A DNA stretch of 32,734 bases from Deltaproteobacteria bacterium (GTDB lineage Bacteria; Myxococcota_A; UBA9160; SMWR01): positions 1 to 32,734 of the forward strand of contig JAFDAW010000006.1 in the NCBI GenBank assembly GCA_019313605.1. Direction: 5' to 3'. Positions within the stretch are counted from its first letter, which is position 1. Every line of letters starts with the position of its first letter. Positions 8,068-16,876 of this stretch are shown in pieces. A model generated the notes under the pieces. The model did not search any database. It was not told the DNA's origin and saw nothing but the letters and a program-made list of their open reading frames with translations. A program made the translations under genes and the position numbers.

Positions 8068-9320
8068 TCTCGGAGTTGACCATCTCCGCGCAAGACAAAC
8101 TTCAGCGTTGTCAATCCCTCGAGTCCCATCGGCCCATAGGCGTGGATCTTCGAGGTCGAGATGCCGATTTCTGCGCCGAGCCCCAACCGAAAACCATCTG
8201 CAAAAGCCGTCGAGCAGTTGACGCCAACCGTCGATGAACCGACTCGGCGCAGGAATTCCTGCGAGCTGCCGTAATCGCGGGTGACGATCACTTCCGTGTG
8301 ATTCGATCCATAGCGTCGAATGTGTTCGATTGCAGCGTCGATGTCGTCGACGACACGCACCGCGAGGATCGGCGCCAGGTATTCCTCCGCCCAGTCACTG
8401 TCGCTCGCGGGAACGGCATCGCTGAAGATCTCACAAGTCTTTGCGCAGCCGCGAAGCTCGACACCCAGCTCGTGCAGGGATTTGAGGATGCGTGGCATTG
8501 CGGTCGCCGCCGCATCGCGGTGGACCAGCAGGGTTTCGAGGCCGTTGCACACTTCCATCTGCGAAATTTTCGAGTCGACTGCAACTCGAGTCGCCATCTC
8601 CGGATCCGCGCTGGCATCGACGAAGATGTGACACACGCCCGCGTCGTGGCTGACGACGGGAATGCGCGACTTTTCGGTCACCAGGCGAATCAACTCGGGT
8701 CCGCCGCGCGGAATGATGAGGTCGATGTATTGATCGAGGCCGAGCATCGTGTCGATCGCCGCGCGATCCGTCACGGGGATCACCGCAACTGCATCTTCGG
8801 GTACGCCGGTTTCAGCCGCCGCCGCACGCAGCTCGACGGCCAGCGCTCGATTCGCTTCGATCGCCTCGGAGCCGCCGCGCAGGATCACCGCGTTACCCGC
8901 TTTGACGCAGAGAGCCGCTGCATCGACGGTTACGTTAGGGCGGCTTTCGTAGATGATTCCGATCACTCCGAGGGGGATCCGCATGCGGCCGACCTGCAGT
9001 CCATTCGGCCGAACGACGGTCGATTCCACCTTCCCGACGGGGTCGGGTAGGGCCGCAACGTCGCGCAGTCCCGCGATCATGTCGCGCCATTTGCCCTCGG
9101 CGAGTTCGAGCCGCTTGAGCATCGGGCCCGAGATCCCGGAGCCCGCAGCGCGCTCGAGATCGACGGCGTTGGCGGCGAGGATCTCGGCTTTTGCGTCTTC
9201 CAGGCGCTCCGCGCAGCGCATCAGCCAGGCGTTCTTCTCGCGAGTCGATAGTTCCGCGACCCGCTCCGAAGCGCTGCGCGCTCTGCGCGCGAGATCGATT
9301 ACCTGTTCTTCCAGGCTCAT
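8064..9320 (-). CDS. proA: Glutamate-5-semialdehyde dehydrogenase (gamma-glutamyl phosphate reductase)
   Basis: LGVIGIIYESRPNVTVDAAALCVKAGNAVILRGGSEA, LIIPRGG, VCNGLETLLVH, GPMGLEGLTTLKF; start set at internal ATG (MSLEEQV). Confidence 0.96.
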   Translation of the reverse strand: MSLEEQVIDLARRARSASERVAELSTREKNAWLMRCAERLEDAKAEILAANAVDLERAAGSGISGPMLKRLELAEGKWRDMIAGLRDVAALPDPVGKVESTVVRPNGLQVGRMRIPLGVIGIIYESRPNVTVDAAALCVKAGNAVILRGGSEAIEANRALAVELRAAAAETGVPEDAVAVIPVTDRAAIDTMLGLDQYIDLIIPRGGPELIRLVTEKSRIPVVSHDAGVCHIFVDASADPEMATRVAVDSKISQMEVCNGLETLLVHRDAAATAMPRILKSLHELGVELRGCAKTCEIFSDAVPASDSDWAEEYLAPILAVRVVDDIDAAIEHIRRYGSNHTEVIVTRDYGSSQEFLRRVGSSTVGVNCSTAFADGFRLGLGAEIGISTSKIHAYGPMGLEGLTTLKFVLRGDGQLRE

Positions 9321-9342
9321 GTGCTGCGTCCTCGAGAAGGAG

Positions 9343-10497
9343 TTACTCGGAGGGATCCTCGAGCAGGACGAGATCATCGCGATGGATGACTTCGTCGCCA
9401 TTCGAGTATCCTAGCATTTGCGCGATCTCCCGCGTGGAGCGCCCTGCGATCCGCTCCACGGCGTCGGACGCATAGGCGGCCAGGCCGCGAGCCACGGCGC
9501 GCCCGTTCGAATCGACGCACGCAACCGGATCTCCGACCCGAAATTTTCCGTGCACTTCGACGATGCCCGCGGGCAGCAGGCTCTTGCCGCCGTGCTCGAT
9601 GGCCTGCACGGCGCCGTCGTCGAGTACCAATTCTCCGTGGGTCCGGGTGGTAAATGCCAGCCAATGCTTACGACTCGCGAGTCGGTTGCCGGTTGTGAAG
9701 ATCGTTCCCACCGCTTCGCCAGCCGCGACTTGCAGCAGCACGTCGCGCCTGCGGCCGTTGCAGAGAACCGTCGTAGAACCGCAGCGGGCGGCAGCCTGAG
9801 CGGCTTCGAGCTTGGTCGTCATTCCGCCGCGCCCGAACGCACTCGTTGACCCCCCCGCAGCTCTTTCGATTTCGGGTGTCACGCGGTCGACGACGTCGAA
9901 GAGCTTCGGCTTCGCACCGTCACCGGGGGGGCTCTGGTAGAGACCCTCGACGTCGGTGAGGATGATGAGCAAGTCGGCACCGATCAGGTTGGCGACCGTC
10001 GCCGAGAGATTGTCGTTGTCGCCGAAGCGAATCTCCTCCGTCGCCACCGTGTCGTTTTCGTTGACGATCGGCACGAGCACGACGCCGATCCGCAACAGCT
10101 CGAGCAGCGTGTGACGCGCATTGATGAAGCGCTCGTGATCTGCGAGCCCGCTACGGGTGACGAGAATCTGCGCGACCCCGCGTCCGCGACGAACGAAACG
10201 CCGACGATAGTGTTCGATGAGTCCGATCTGACCGACGGCTGCCGCCGCTTGCTTCTCGCGAATCGAGCGGCCGCCATCGCTCCAGCCGAGCTCCCGCGCG
10301 CCGATCGCGATGGCACCCGATGAAACGATCACAACCTCCCGCTCGGCGTCGAAGAGTTCGGCGACCTGACGGGAAATGTCGCCGAAGACCCGCGACTGCA
10401 GTTCTCCATCCCGGGTGAGAACACTGCTCCCGATTTTGACGACGATCCGACGCGCCTCGGCGGCGGCAGGCCTGGCACTCGACTGGACTCCGCTCAA
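9343..10497 (-). CDS. proB: Glutamate 5-kinase with PUA domain
   Basis: RIVVKIGSSVLT, FGDNDNLSATVANLIGADLLIILTDVEGLY, GRGGMTTKLEAA, C-terminal PUA region. Confidence 0.96.
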   Translation of the reverse strand: MSGVQSSARPAAAEARRIVVKIGSSVLTRDGELQSRVFGDISRQVAELFDAEREVVIVSSGAIAIGARELGWSDGGRSIREKQAAAAVGQIGLIEHYRRRFVRRGRGVAQILVTRSGLADHERFINARHTLLELLRIGVVLVPIVNENDTVATEEIRFGDNDNLSATVANLIGADLLIILTDVEGLYQSPPGDGAKPKLFDVVDRVTPEIERAAGGSTSAFGRGGMTTKLEAAQAAARCGSTTVLCNGRRRDVLLQVAAGEAVGTIFTTGNRLASRKHWLAFTTRTHGELVLDDGAVQAIEHGGKSLLPAGIVEVHGKFRVGDPVACVDSNGRAVARGLAAYASDAVERIAGRSTREIAQMLGYSNGDEVIHRDDLVLLEDPSE

Positions 10498-11558
10498 GAC
10501 TCGCCCTCCGCCACCTTTGCCGCTTCGTCCGCAAGGGCCTGATCCAGAGTGTGGACCATCGCGCCCAGCAGGGCTTCCACCCCGGATCCTGTTGCGGCCG
10601 AAAGCCGCAGCACGCGTAGACCTCGTCGCGAGAGCTCTGCTTCAGCGGCGTCGAGGTCGCTGGGATCCTGGATCAGATCAATCTTGCTCAGCACCACCAA
10701 CTCCCGGCGTTCGAGGAGATCGGAACGGTAGGAACCGAGTTCCCGCCGGATCGTTTCGTAGCGCTTCACGAGGTCTGCGGACTCGAGAGCGATGCTGCTC
10801 GCATCCAGAAGATGCACGATCACGCGGGTTCTTTCGATATGGCGCAGGAAGCGGTGACCCAGCCCCACCCCCTCGCTCGCGCCCTCGATCAGTCCCGGGA
10901 TGTCGGCTGCGACGATGCGTCGGTCTCCGATCTCGACGACGCCGAGCGAAGGTGTGAGCGTCGTGAACGGATACGAGGCGACGCGCGGCCGAGCCTGCGA
11001 AATGCGAGAGATCAGCGTGGACTTGCCCGCGTTCGGGAAACCCACCAGGCCGATATCCGCGAGCAACTTCAGCGAGAGGCGCAGGTTGCGAGACTTGCCG
11101 GGTTGCCCCGGCTCTGCGTAGTCTGGCGTCTGCCGCGTCGAGGTCCTGAAGCGGGCGTTGCCCCGCCCGCCGCGCCCAGCGCGGGCGACCAGGACACTCG
11201 CTCCATCTTCGGACAGATCGGCGACGATTTCGTTTGCAGCTTCGGGATCGAGGTCGTAGATGATCGTTCCGATCGGGACGCGAATTTCTGTATCGCGCCC
11301 GCTTCGCCCCGTTCGATTCGAAACGTCGCCCTTCTGGCCGGACTCCGCGCTGACCTTGCGGCGCAAGCGCTGGTCGTAGAGCGTCGAGAGATTGCGATCG
11401 GCCGTGATCACGACGTTGCCACCGCGCCCGCCGTCGCCGCCGTTGGGACCGCCGCGCGGTACGAACTTCTCGCGCCGCATGCTTACGCGACCGTCACCAC
11501 CGTCGCCGGCGCGAACGGAAATCGTCGCTTCGTCGATGAACGATTCTTCGGGATTCAT
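10494..11558 (-). CDS. obgE: GTPase Obg/CgtA
   Basis: Obg fold GGDGGRGGNVV, Walker A GFPNAGKSTLI, switch YPFTTLTPSLG, DIPGLIEGASEGVGLGHRFLRHIERT, LSKIDL. Confidence 0.97.
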   Translation of the reverse strand: MNPEESFIDEATISVRAGDGGDGRVSMRREKFVPRGGPNGGDGGRGGNVVITADRNLSTLYDQRLRRKVSAESGQKGDVSNRTGRSGRDTEIRVPIGTIIYDLDPEAANEIVADLSEDGASVLVARAGRGGRGNARFRTSTRQTPDYAEPGQPGKSRNLRLSLKLLADIGLVGFPNAGKSTLISRISQARPRVASYPFTTLTPSLGVVEIGDRRIVAADIPGLIEGASEGVGLGHRFLRHIERTRVIVHLLDASSIALESADLVKRYETIRRELGSYRSDLLERRELVVLSKIDLIQDPSDLDAAEAELSRRGLRVLRLSAATGSGVEALLGAMVHTLDQALADEAAKVAEGES

Positions 11559-11608
11559 GGATGTGCGACCGCACGCCGCCGATTCAGCGCCGCAGGTGAG
11601 TGAGCGCG

Positions 11609-11863
11609 CTAGTTGTTCGCTTCGACCTGCGCGACGACGCGCCCGCGCGACTTGCCATAATCGACCACGCCGTCGCAGAGTGCGAAGAGCGTGTAATCGC
11701 GACCCAGGCCCACGTTGCGTCCCGGATGAATTTTCGTACCGAGCTGACGAACGAGAATCGATCCCGCCGTCACAGTCTGGCCCGCGAACACCTTGACTCC
11801 GCGCCGCTGCCCTTGACTGTCGCGACCGTTGCGCGAACTGCCTTGTCCTTTTTTATGCGCCAT
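11609..11863 (-). CDS. rpmA: 50S ribosomal protein L27
   Basis: [62 protein letters not shown]. Confidence 0.97.
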   Translation of the reverse strand: MAHKKGQGSSRNGRDSQGQRRGVKVFAGQTVTAGSILVRQLGTKIHPGRNVGLGRDYTLFALCDGVVDYGKSRGRVVAQVEANN

Positions 11864-11866
11864 CGA

Positions 11867-12178
11867 TCAGGCCTCGATCTTATCCACTCGAATTTCAGTG
11901 TACGACTGACGGTGTCCCGCTTTTCGGCGATAACCCTTGCGCCGCTTCATCTTGAAGATCGTGATCTTCGGCCCGCGACCCTGGGCGGTAATGGTTCCCA
12001 CCACCTTTGCACCAGCGACCAGCGGTGTTCCGATCTTCGCGCCGTCATCGGCGCCGACCAGTAGAACCTCGGCGAGTTCGACGTGATCGCCAACGGATCC
12101 TTCGAGCTTCTCGACGCGGACGGCTACCCCGGGCTCTACCCGAAGCTGCTTCCCTCCCGTCCGAACGACGGCGTACAT
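11867..12178 (-). CDS. rplU: 50S ribosomal protein L21
   Basis: MYAVVRTGGKQLRVEPG, IFKMKRRKGYRRKAGHRQSYTEIRVDKI; ATG overlaps the rng stop codon (TAATG). Confidence 0.97.
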   Translation of the reverse strand: MYAVVRTGGKQLRVEPGVAVRVEKLEGSVGDHVELAEVLLVGADDGAKIGTPLVAGAKVVGTITAQGRGPKITIFKMKRRKGYRRKAGHRQSYTEIRVDKIEA

Positions 12179-14364
12179 TATGGCTCCTCCACTTTCGCGG
12201 GAGGTGGCAGTATCGGGGTTTCCGGTTCTAAGTCAAGCATCTCGGTGGCCGGAGCGGGGGTTGAGAAGCTTTTTTCGCCTTCGCTCCCGCCCGCCGCAAA
12301 GGCTGGCTCGGCGGTCGAGTCGTCTTCCGGGGCCGCCGCAGCCTCCGAGGTGGCTTCGGCCGGAGCGGCCTGCTCTGAGGGCTTGGCGGTTCGGCGGGGC
12401 TTGCGCGGGGCCCGTTTTGGGGCCGATGCGGCTCGGCTGGCCTTCGCCGGGGCCGGTTTAGGCGCAGCGGCCGGTTCGGCCACCTGCTCTTCGGCGTCCA
12501 CCGGCTCGGTGGCCGGCTCGGCCGTCTGCTCTTCGGTGCCCTCCGGCTCGGTGGCCGGCTCGGCCGTCTGCTCTTCGGCGTCCGCCTGCTCGGCGACCGG
12601 TTCGGACTTCTCTTCCTCCGCGGCGCTCGACTCGCTCTTCTCGGTTTCGGCGGCCTCCAGCGGAGCTTCCGATTCGGGCGGGGTTTGTGTCGTTTCCGGC
12701 AGCTCCTCTTCCGCGTTCGCGGGCCCTGAGGGGTCCACTATCGCCGCGCTCGATGTTTCGTCGATTTGGATCGGCAAATCGGCGCCGGCTGTCTTCTCGT
12801 CACTGGCCTCGGCCGGAAAGCCGAGCCACTGAAGCGGGATGGATACGGGAGGGCCACTGTCCAGAGCGGTCACTTCGAACTGCTCCTGGTGGAGCCCCGG
12901 TTGGCCGCGGACTTCGATTTCGTAGCCGAGTTCCTGGCCGAGTTCCGTGCAGGCCTTGTGGGCGCGGACGAGCATAACTTCCGCGACGCGCGGATTTACG
13001 CTGATGGCAATCTTCCGACCGCAGAAGCGCGGCAGGTCCTTGCGAATTTCGCGCAGAATCTTGTAGGCCATGCTCTCGCTCGAGAGCACGTAGCCGCGTC
13101 CCTCGCAGTTCGGGCAGGGTTCGCAGAGTTGCTGGACGAGATTTTCCCGGGTTCGCTTTCGCGTCATCTCGACGAGGCCGAGTTCCGAGATCTTGAGGAT
13201 GTTCGTTCTCGCCTTGTCCTGCTTCAAAGCTTCCTGGAGTGCGCTGTAAACCTTGTTGCGATTTTCCGCGCTCTCCATATCGATCAGGTCGATGATGATG
13301 ATGCCGCCGATATTTCGGAAGCGCAGTTGATGCACGACCTCTTTGACCGCTTCGAGGTTCGTCCGAAGAACCGTGTCCTCGAGGTCGCGCTTGCCGACGA
13401 AGCGCCCGGTGTTGACGTCGATCGCCGTGAGCGCCTCGCTCTGGTCGATCACCAGATGCCCGCCGGATTTCAGGAAGATCTTCTTGCCCAGGTTGGCGTC
13501 GATCGACGACTCGATATTGAAGTGATCGAAGATCGGAAGCGCGCCCCGGTAGTGCTCGAGCCGCGGCTTCGGGTCTGCGACGAAGCGCGTCAGGAAATCA
13601 TCCATCTCTTCGTAGACGCGACGGTCGTCGATCACGATGCGCTTGGTCTTGTTGTTCACGAAGTCGCGAATCACCCGAAGCGGCAGGGAGAGTTCCGAGT
13701 AGAGGTCGCACGGAGAACTCGCGCCTTCCCGTTTGCTCTGGATGTCGCTCCAAACCGTCGTCAGGTAACGGATGTCGGCTTGCAGATCCGCTTCGGTCGC
13801 ATTGTCGCCGGCCGTTCGGATGATGAAGCCGAGACCTTCCGGACGGGCTTTGGAAACGATCTCTCGGAGCCGGCGCCGCTCGCGATCGGATTCGATGCGA
13901 CGGGAGACACCCACCCGCGGCGAAAGCGGCGTGACCACCAGGTGGCGGCCCGCAATCGAAATGTGGGAGGTGATCCGAGCGCCCTTGCTGCCGATCGGCT
14001 CCTTGGCGACCTGGACGACGATCTCCTGGCCCTCGCGGAGCATGGTGTCGATGCTCGGCGGCTGTTGTCGGCTGCCGTTGCGCGAGCGACCTCTGCCGCG
14101 CTCCGGGGCATCGCCGTCGCCGTTGCCCTTCCTCAAGTTGTCGTAGTAATCGCCGGCGTAGAGAAACGCCGCCTTCTCGAGGCCGATGTCCACGAAGGCG
14201 GCTTGCATTCCGGGCAGTACCCGGGTCACGCGCCCCTTGACGACGGTGCCGGCGACGTTCTGCTCGCCCGCTCTCTCGATGTGGAGTTCCGTAAATTGGT
14301 TGCGTTCGATGATCCCCACTCGGGTTTCCCCGACCGAGGCGTTGATCACGATCTCGTTCGTCAT
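12178..14364 (-). CDS. rng: Ribonuclease G/E family endoribonuclease with long low-complexity C-terminal tail
   Basis: S1 domain GRVTRVLPGMQAAFVDIGLEKAAFL, ALTAIDVNTGRFVGKRDLEDTVLRTNLEA, IIIIDLIDM, zinc-link CEPCPNCEGRGY; C-terminal Glu/Ala/Pro/Thr tail then a basic segment. Confidence 0.95.
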   Translation of the reverse strand: MTNEIVINASVGETRVGIIERNQFTELHIERAGEQNVAGTVVKGRVTRVLPGMQAAFVDIGLEKAAFLYAGDYYDNLRKGNGDGDAPERGRGRSRNGSRQQPPSIDTMLREGQEIVVQVAKEPIGSKGARITSHISIAGRHLVVTPLSPRVGVSRRIESDRERRRLREIVSKARPEGLGFIIRTAGDNATEADLQADIRYLTTVWSDIQSKREGASSPCDLYSELSLPLRVIRDFVNNKTKRIVIDDRRVYEEMDDFLTRFVADPKPRLEHYRGALPIFDHFNIESSIDANLGKKIFLKSGGHLVIDQSEALTAIDVNTGRFVGKRDLEDTVLRTNLEAVKEVVHQLRFRNIGGIIIIDLIDMESAENRNKVYSALQEALKQDKARTNILKISELGLVEMTRKRTRENLVQQLCEPCPNCEGRGYVLSSESMAYKILREIRKDLPRFCGRKIAISVNPRVAEVMLVRAHKACTELGQELGYEIEVRGQPGLHQEQFEVTALDSGPPVSIPLQWLGFPAEASDEKTAGADLPIQIDETSSAAIVDPSGPANAEEELPETTQTPPESEAPLEAAETEKSESSAAEEEKSEPVAEQADAEEQTAEPATEPEGTEEQTAEPATEPVDAEEQVAEPAAAPKPAPAKASRAASAPKRAPRKPRRTAKPSEQAAPAEATSEAAAAPEDDSTAEPAFAAGGSEGEKSFSTPAPATEMLDLEPETPILPPPAKVEEP
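12478..12584. repeat. 42-bp tandem repeat (~2.5 copies) within the RNase G/E tail coding region
   Basis: CCGGCTCGGTGGCCGGCTCGGCCGTCTGCTCTTCGG(N6) starts at 12501 and 12543, with a partial copy upstream; encodes TEPEGTEEQTAEPA / TEPVDAEEQVAEPA-type 14-aa units. Confidence 0.85.
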
Positions 14365-14465
14365 TTCACAAATTCCCGCGAAGGGTGCGCGATCCGGCGA
14401 GGGGAGCCGGGCACGCTGCGCCCTTCGGCTCTGGCGAGCCGGAACTGGGACTTTTTGCCTATCAA

Positions 14466-14535
14466 AAGGGCCCGCGCAGCTGCGCGCGGACCTCTGGCGG
14501 GGCTAAGCGGTACTCGGGACCCGGTCGGGTCCGAG
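14466..14535 (-). promoter_or_regulatory. Two strong hairpins in the probable 5' leader of rng
   Basis: Palindrome GCGCAGCTGCGC at 14474-14485 followed on the minus strand by CCCTTTT; hairpin CTCGG(G)ACCC-GGTC-GGGTCCGAG at 14513-14535. Confidence 0.5.
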
Positions 14536-14819
14536 CAGGGCGGGAACAGGCTCTAAGTTCCCCAATTCGCAAACAAAATTGTTTTCTCGCACAGTAATTC
14601 CCAAAAACGGTGTGGACATGCGATTGGGTTTCCGAGCCCCGGCAGCGCCCCGCCGCCCGTCCAGCTCACCCCAGTCGCCCGCGGAGTCATTTGAGGAGCT
14701 GCAGAAATCAGGCTCCACCCATCCACGGGACGGGTGGCCAGTTTTCAGCAACAATGTCGTGCAACTCCTAAAACGCGATCCCCGCAGGACCGCACCAAGC
14801 AAATTCAACTAGGAGAGTC

Positions 14820-16244
14820 ATGTATCGGAGCCCCGAGGTCAAGCCTGATCCCCGCAGGGCATTGCCAGCTGTCGATCGGTTGGCCGACGCGGTGGCCGCG
14901 AAGTGTCCCAATTTGCCTGCCTGGGCGGTCCTCGAGGCTGTTCGGCGCGCCCTCGCGGAGGCGCGGGAGCGCCTGGCGGAACCCGCGCCGGAATCCACTG
15001 AAGGCAACCCGCTGCCGGAGGATCTGGTCGACCGGTCCGCTGAGCTGGCTGCAGCCTTGTGCGGCGGCCAGCCGTCCCGAGTCGTCAACGCCACGGGAAT
15101 CCCGCTCCACACCAATCTGGGCCGAGCGCCCTTGGCGCCCGGTGCCGTCCAGGCGATCGAGCGAACCGCCGCGAGTTACTCGGACCTCGAGCTCGATCTC
15201 GAAACCGGCCGGCGCGGCGACAGGCTCGCGGGGGTGTGTTCGAAACTCGCGCTCCTCACCGAAGCTCCGGCCGCGCTCGCGGTCAACAACAATGCTGCGG
15301 CCGTCTTGTTGGCGCTCGACACCCTCGCGAGGGATCGGGAAGTCGTCGTCTCGCGGGGCGAGCTGGTCGAAATTGGCGGCTCGTTTCGGATTCCGGACAT
15401 CATCGAGCGCGCGGGGGTGGATCTCGTCGAGGTCGGCACCACCAACCGCACTCATCCGAGCGACTACGAGCGAGCCATCCGCGAGCGCACCGGGCTGTTG
15501 TTGAAGATCCATCGCAGCAATTTCGAGCTGAGCGGTTTCGTGGCCGAGACGTCGCTTGGGCAGCTCGCGGAGATCGGGCGCGCGGCGGGTATTCCCGTCG
15601 TCGAAGACCTCGGCAGCGGGACCCTCGTCGACCTCAGCGCTCACGGTTTTCCCGTCGAGGTCTACGCGCCCGCGCGCCTGAAACTGGGCGCGGACGTGGT
15701 GTGCTTCTCCGGTGACAAATTGCTGGGCGGACCCCAGGCGGGCCTGATTCTGGGTTCGCGGGAGATCGTCGATGCCATGCTGTGCAACCCATTGGCCCGC
15801 GCGCTGCGTCTGGACAAGTTGAGCCTCGCGGCGCTGGATTGGACCCTCGAGTGCTATCTGGAGGGCCGCGCCGAGCGGGAACTTCCGGTGTTGCGCCAGC
15901 TGCTCGAACCCCTGGAGCGATTGGAGCTGCGCGCTCGCGCGTTGGCGGCAAGTCTCGACAAGCTGTGGGGCGACACCGCGCGCATCCACGCCGAGCCGGA
16001 TCGAGCCTTCGTGGGGGGCGGCTCGATGCCCGGCTTCGAACTCGACAGCTGGGTCGTCGTGCTGCGGGCGTCTGCGAGCGCGGAGAAAATTTCGAAGCGT
16101 CTGCGTGCCGCTCCGATCCCGGTGGTTGCGCGCCTTCGGGACGACGCGCTGATATTCGACGTTCGGACCCTGCTGGAGGGTGATGAGGACGCCGTCGAGC
16201 AGGCGGTCGGTCTCGCGCTCGAGGAGATCAGTCGCGTTGAATGA
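14820..16244 (+). CDS. selA: L-seryl-tRNA(Sec) selenium transferase
   Basis: RVVNATGIPLHTNLGRAPL, VNNNAAAVLLAL, VSRGELVEIGGSFRIPDI, EVGTTNRTHPSDYERAI, KIHRSNFELSGFV, PLP-lysine region CFSGDKLLGGPQAG. Confidence 0.96.
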   Translation: MYRSPEVKPDPRRALPAVDRLADAVAAKCPNLPAWAVLEAVRRALAEARERLAEPAPESTEGNPLPEDLVDRSAELAAALCGGQPSRVVNATGIPLHTNLGRAPLAPGAVQAIERTAASYSDLELDLETGRRGDRLAGVCSKLALLTEAPAALAVNNNAAAVLLALDTLARDREVVVSRGELVEIGGSFRIPDIIERAGVDLVEVGTTNRTHPSDYERAIRERTGLLLKIHRSNFELSGFVAETSLGQLAEIGRAAGIPVVEDLGSGTLVDLSAHGFPVEVYAPARLKLGADVVCFSGDKLLGGPQAGLILGSREIVDAMLCNPLARALRLDKLSLAALDWTLECYLEGRAERELPVLRQLLEPLERLELRARALAASLDKLWGDTARIHAEPDRAFVGGGSMPGFELDSWVVVLRASASAEKISKRLRAAPIPVVARLRDDALIFDVRTLLEGDEDAVEQAVGLALEEISRVE

Positions 16245-16279
16245 AGGCTGCCGGTCTCGTACGATAAGCCGCTGAAATC

Positions 16280-16876
16280 GTGTTGAATGCGACCGTCCTA
16301 GTCCTGAATCGCTCCTACCTGCCGATTCACGTCACATCGGCCCGGCGGGCGTTTGCGCTCGTCTACCGGGACCTCGCGCGGGTCGTGAACGAGGAGTACG
16401 AGACTTTCGACTTCGAGACCTGGCGGCGGCTGCGGGGCACCGAACAAAGCGCGGTGATCGGCACGCCGAGCGGTTCGATCTGCGTGCCGAGAGTGATCCT
16501 GCTACCGAGTTTCGACCGTGTACCCAAGCGTCACGTGCGTTACAGCCGCGTCAATGTCTTTGCCCGCGATAAGTTCACCTGTCAGTATTGCGGCGAGCGA
16601 CCCCACCGTTCCGAACTCAACCTCGACCACGTGATCCCGCGCGCGCTCGGGGGGCGTACGACCTGGGAAAACGTCGTGTGCAGCTGCGTCGAATGCAACC
16701 GGCGCAAGGGGGGGCGAACTCCCCAGCAGGCGCGATTGCGCCTCAAGCGAATCCCGGCCAAGCCCCGCTGGTCGCCACTGATGAACCACATTGGTTCCAG
16801 TGTTCGATACAATGAGTGGCGACCCTTCTTGAGCATTGTCGAGCGAAGTGGTCGATCCGCTGGATGCTCCGACTAA
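16280..16876 (+). CDS. HNH endonuclease family protein
   Basis: TVLVLNRSYLPIHVTSARRAFALVY N-terminus and FTCQYCGERPHRSELNLDHVIPRALGGRTTWENVVCSCVECNRRKGGRTP HNH motif; GTG start. Confidence 0.92.
   Translation: MLNATVLVLNRSYLPIHVTSARRAFALVYRDLARVVNEEYETFDFETWRRLRGTEQSAVIGTPSGSICVPRVILLPSFDRVPKRHVRYSRVNVFARDKFTCQYCGERPHRSELNLDHVIPRALGGRTTWENVVCSCVECNRRKGGRTPQQARLRLKRIPAKPRWSPLMNHIGSSVRYNEWRPFLSIVERSGRSAGCSD

Noticed and set aside
12766-14556. 596-aa ORF antisense to rng
   Set aside because: It mirrors a confidently identified RNase G/E gene; long antisense ORFs are expected in GC-rich coding DNA, and the translation shows no recognisable domain.
14805-15989. 394-aa ORF antisense to selA
   Set aside because: Entirely opposite a clear SelA; composition (Gln/Arg-rich) is that of a frame shadow.
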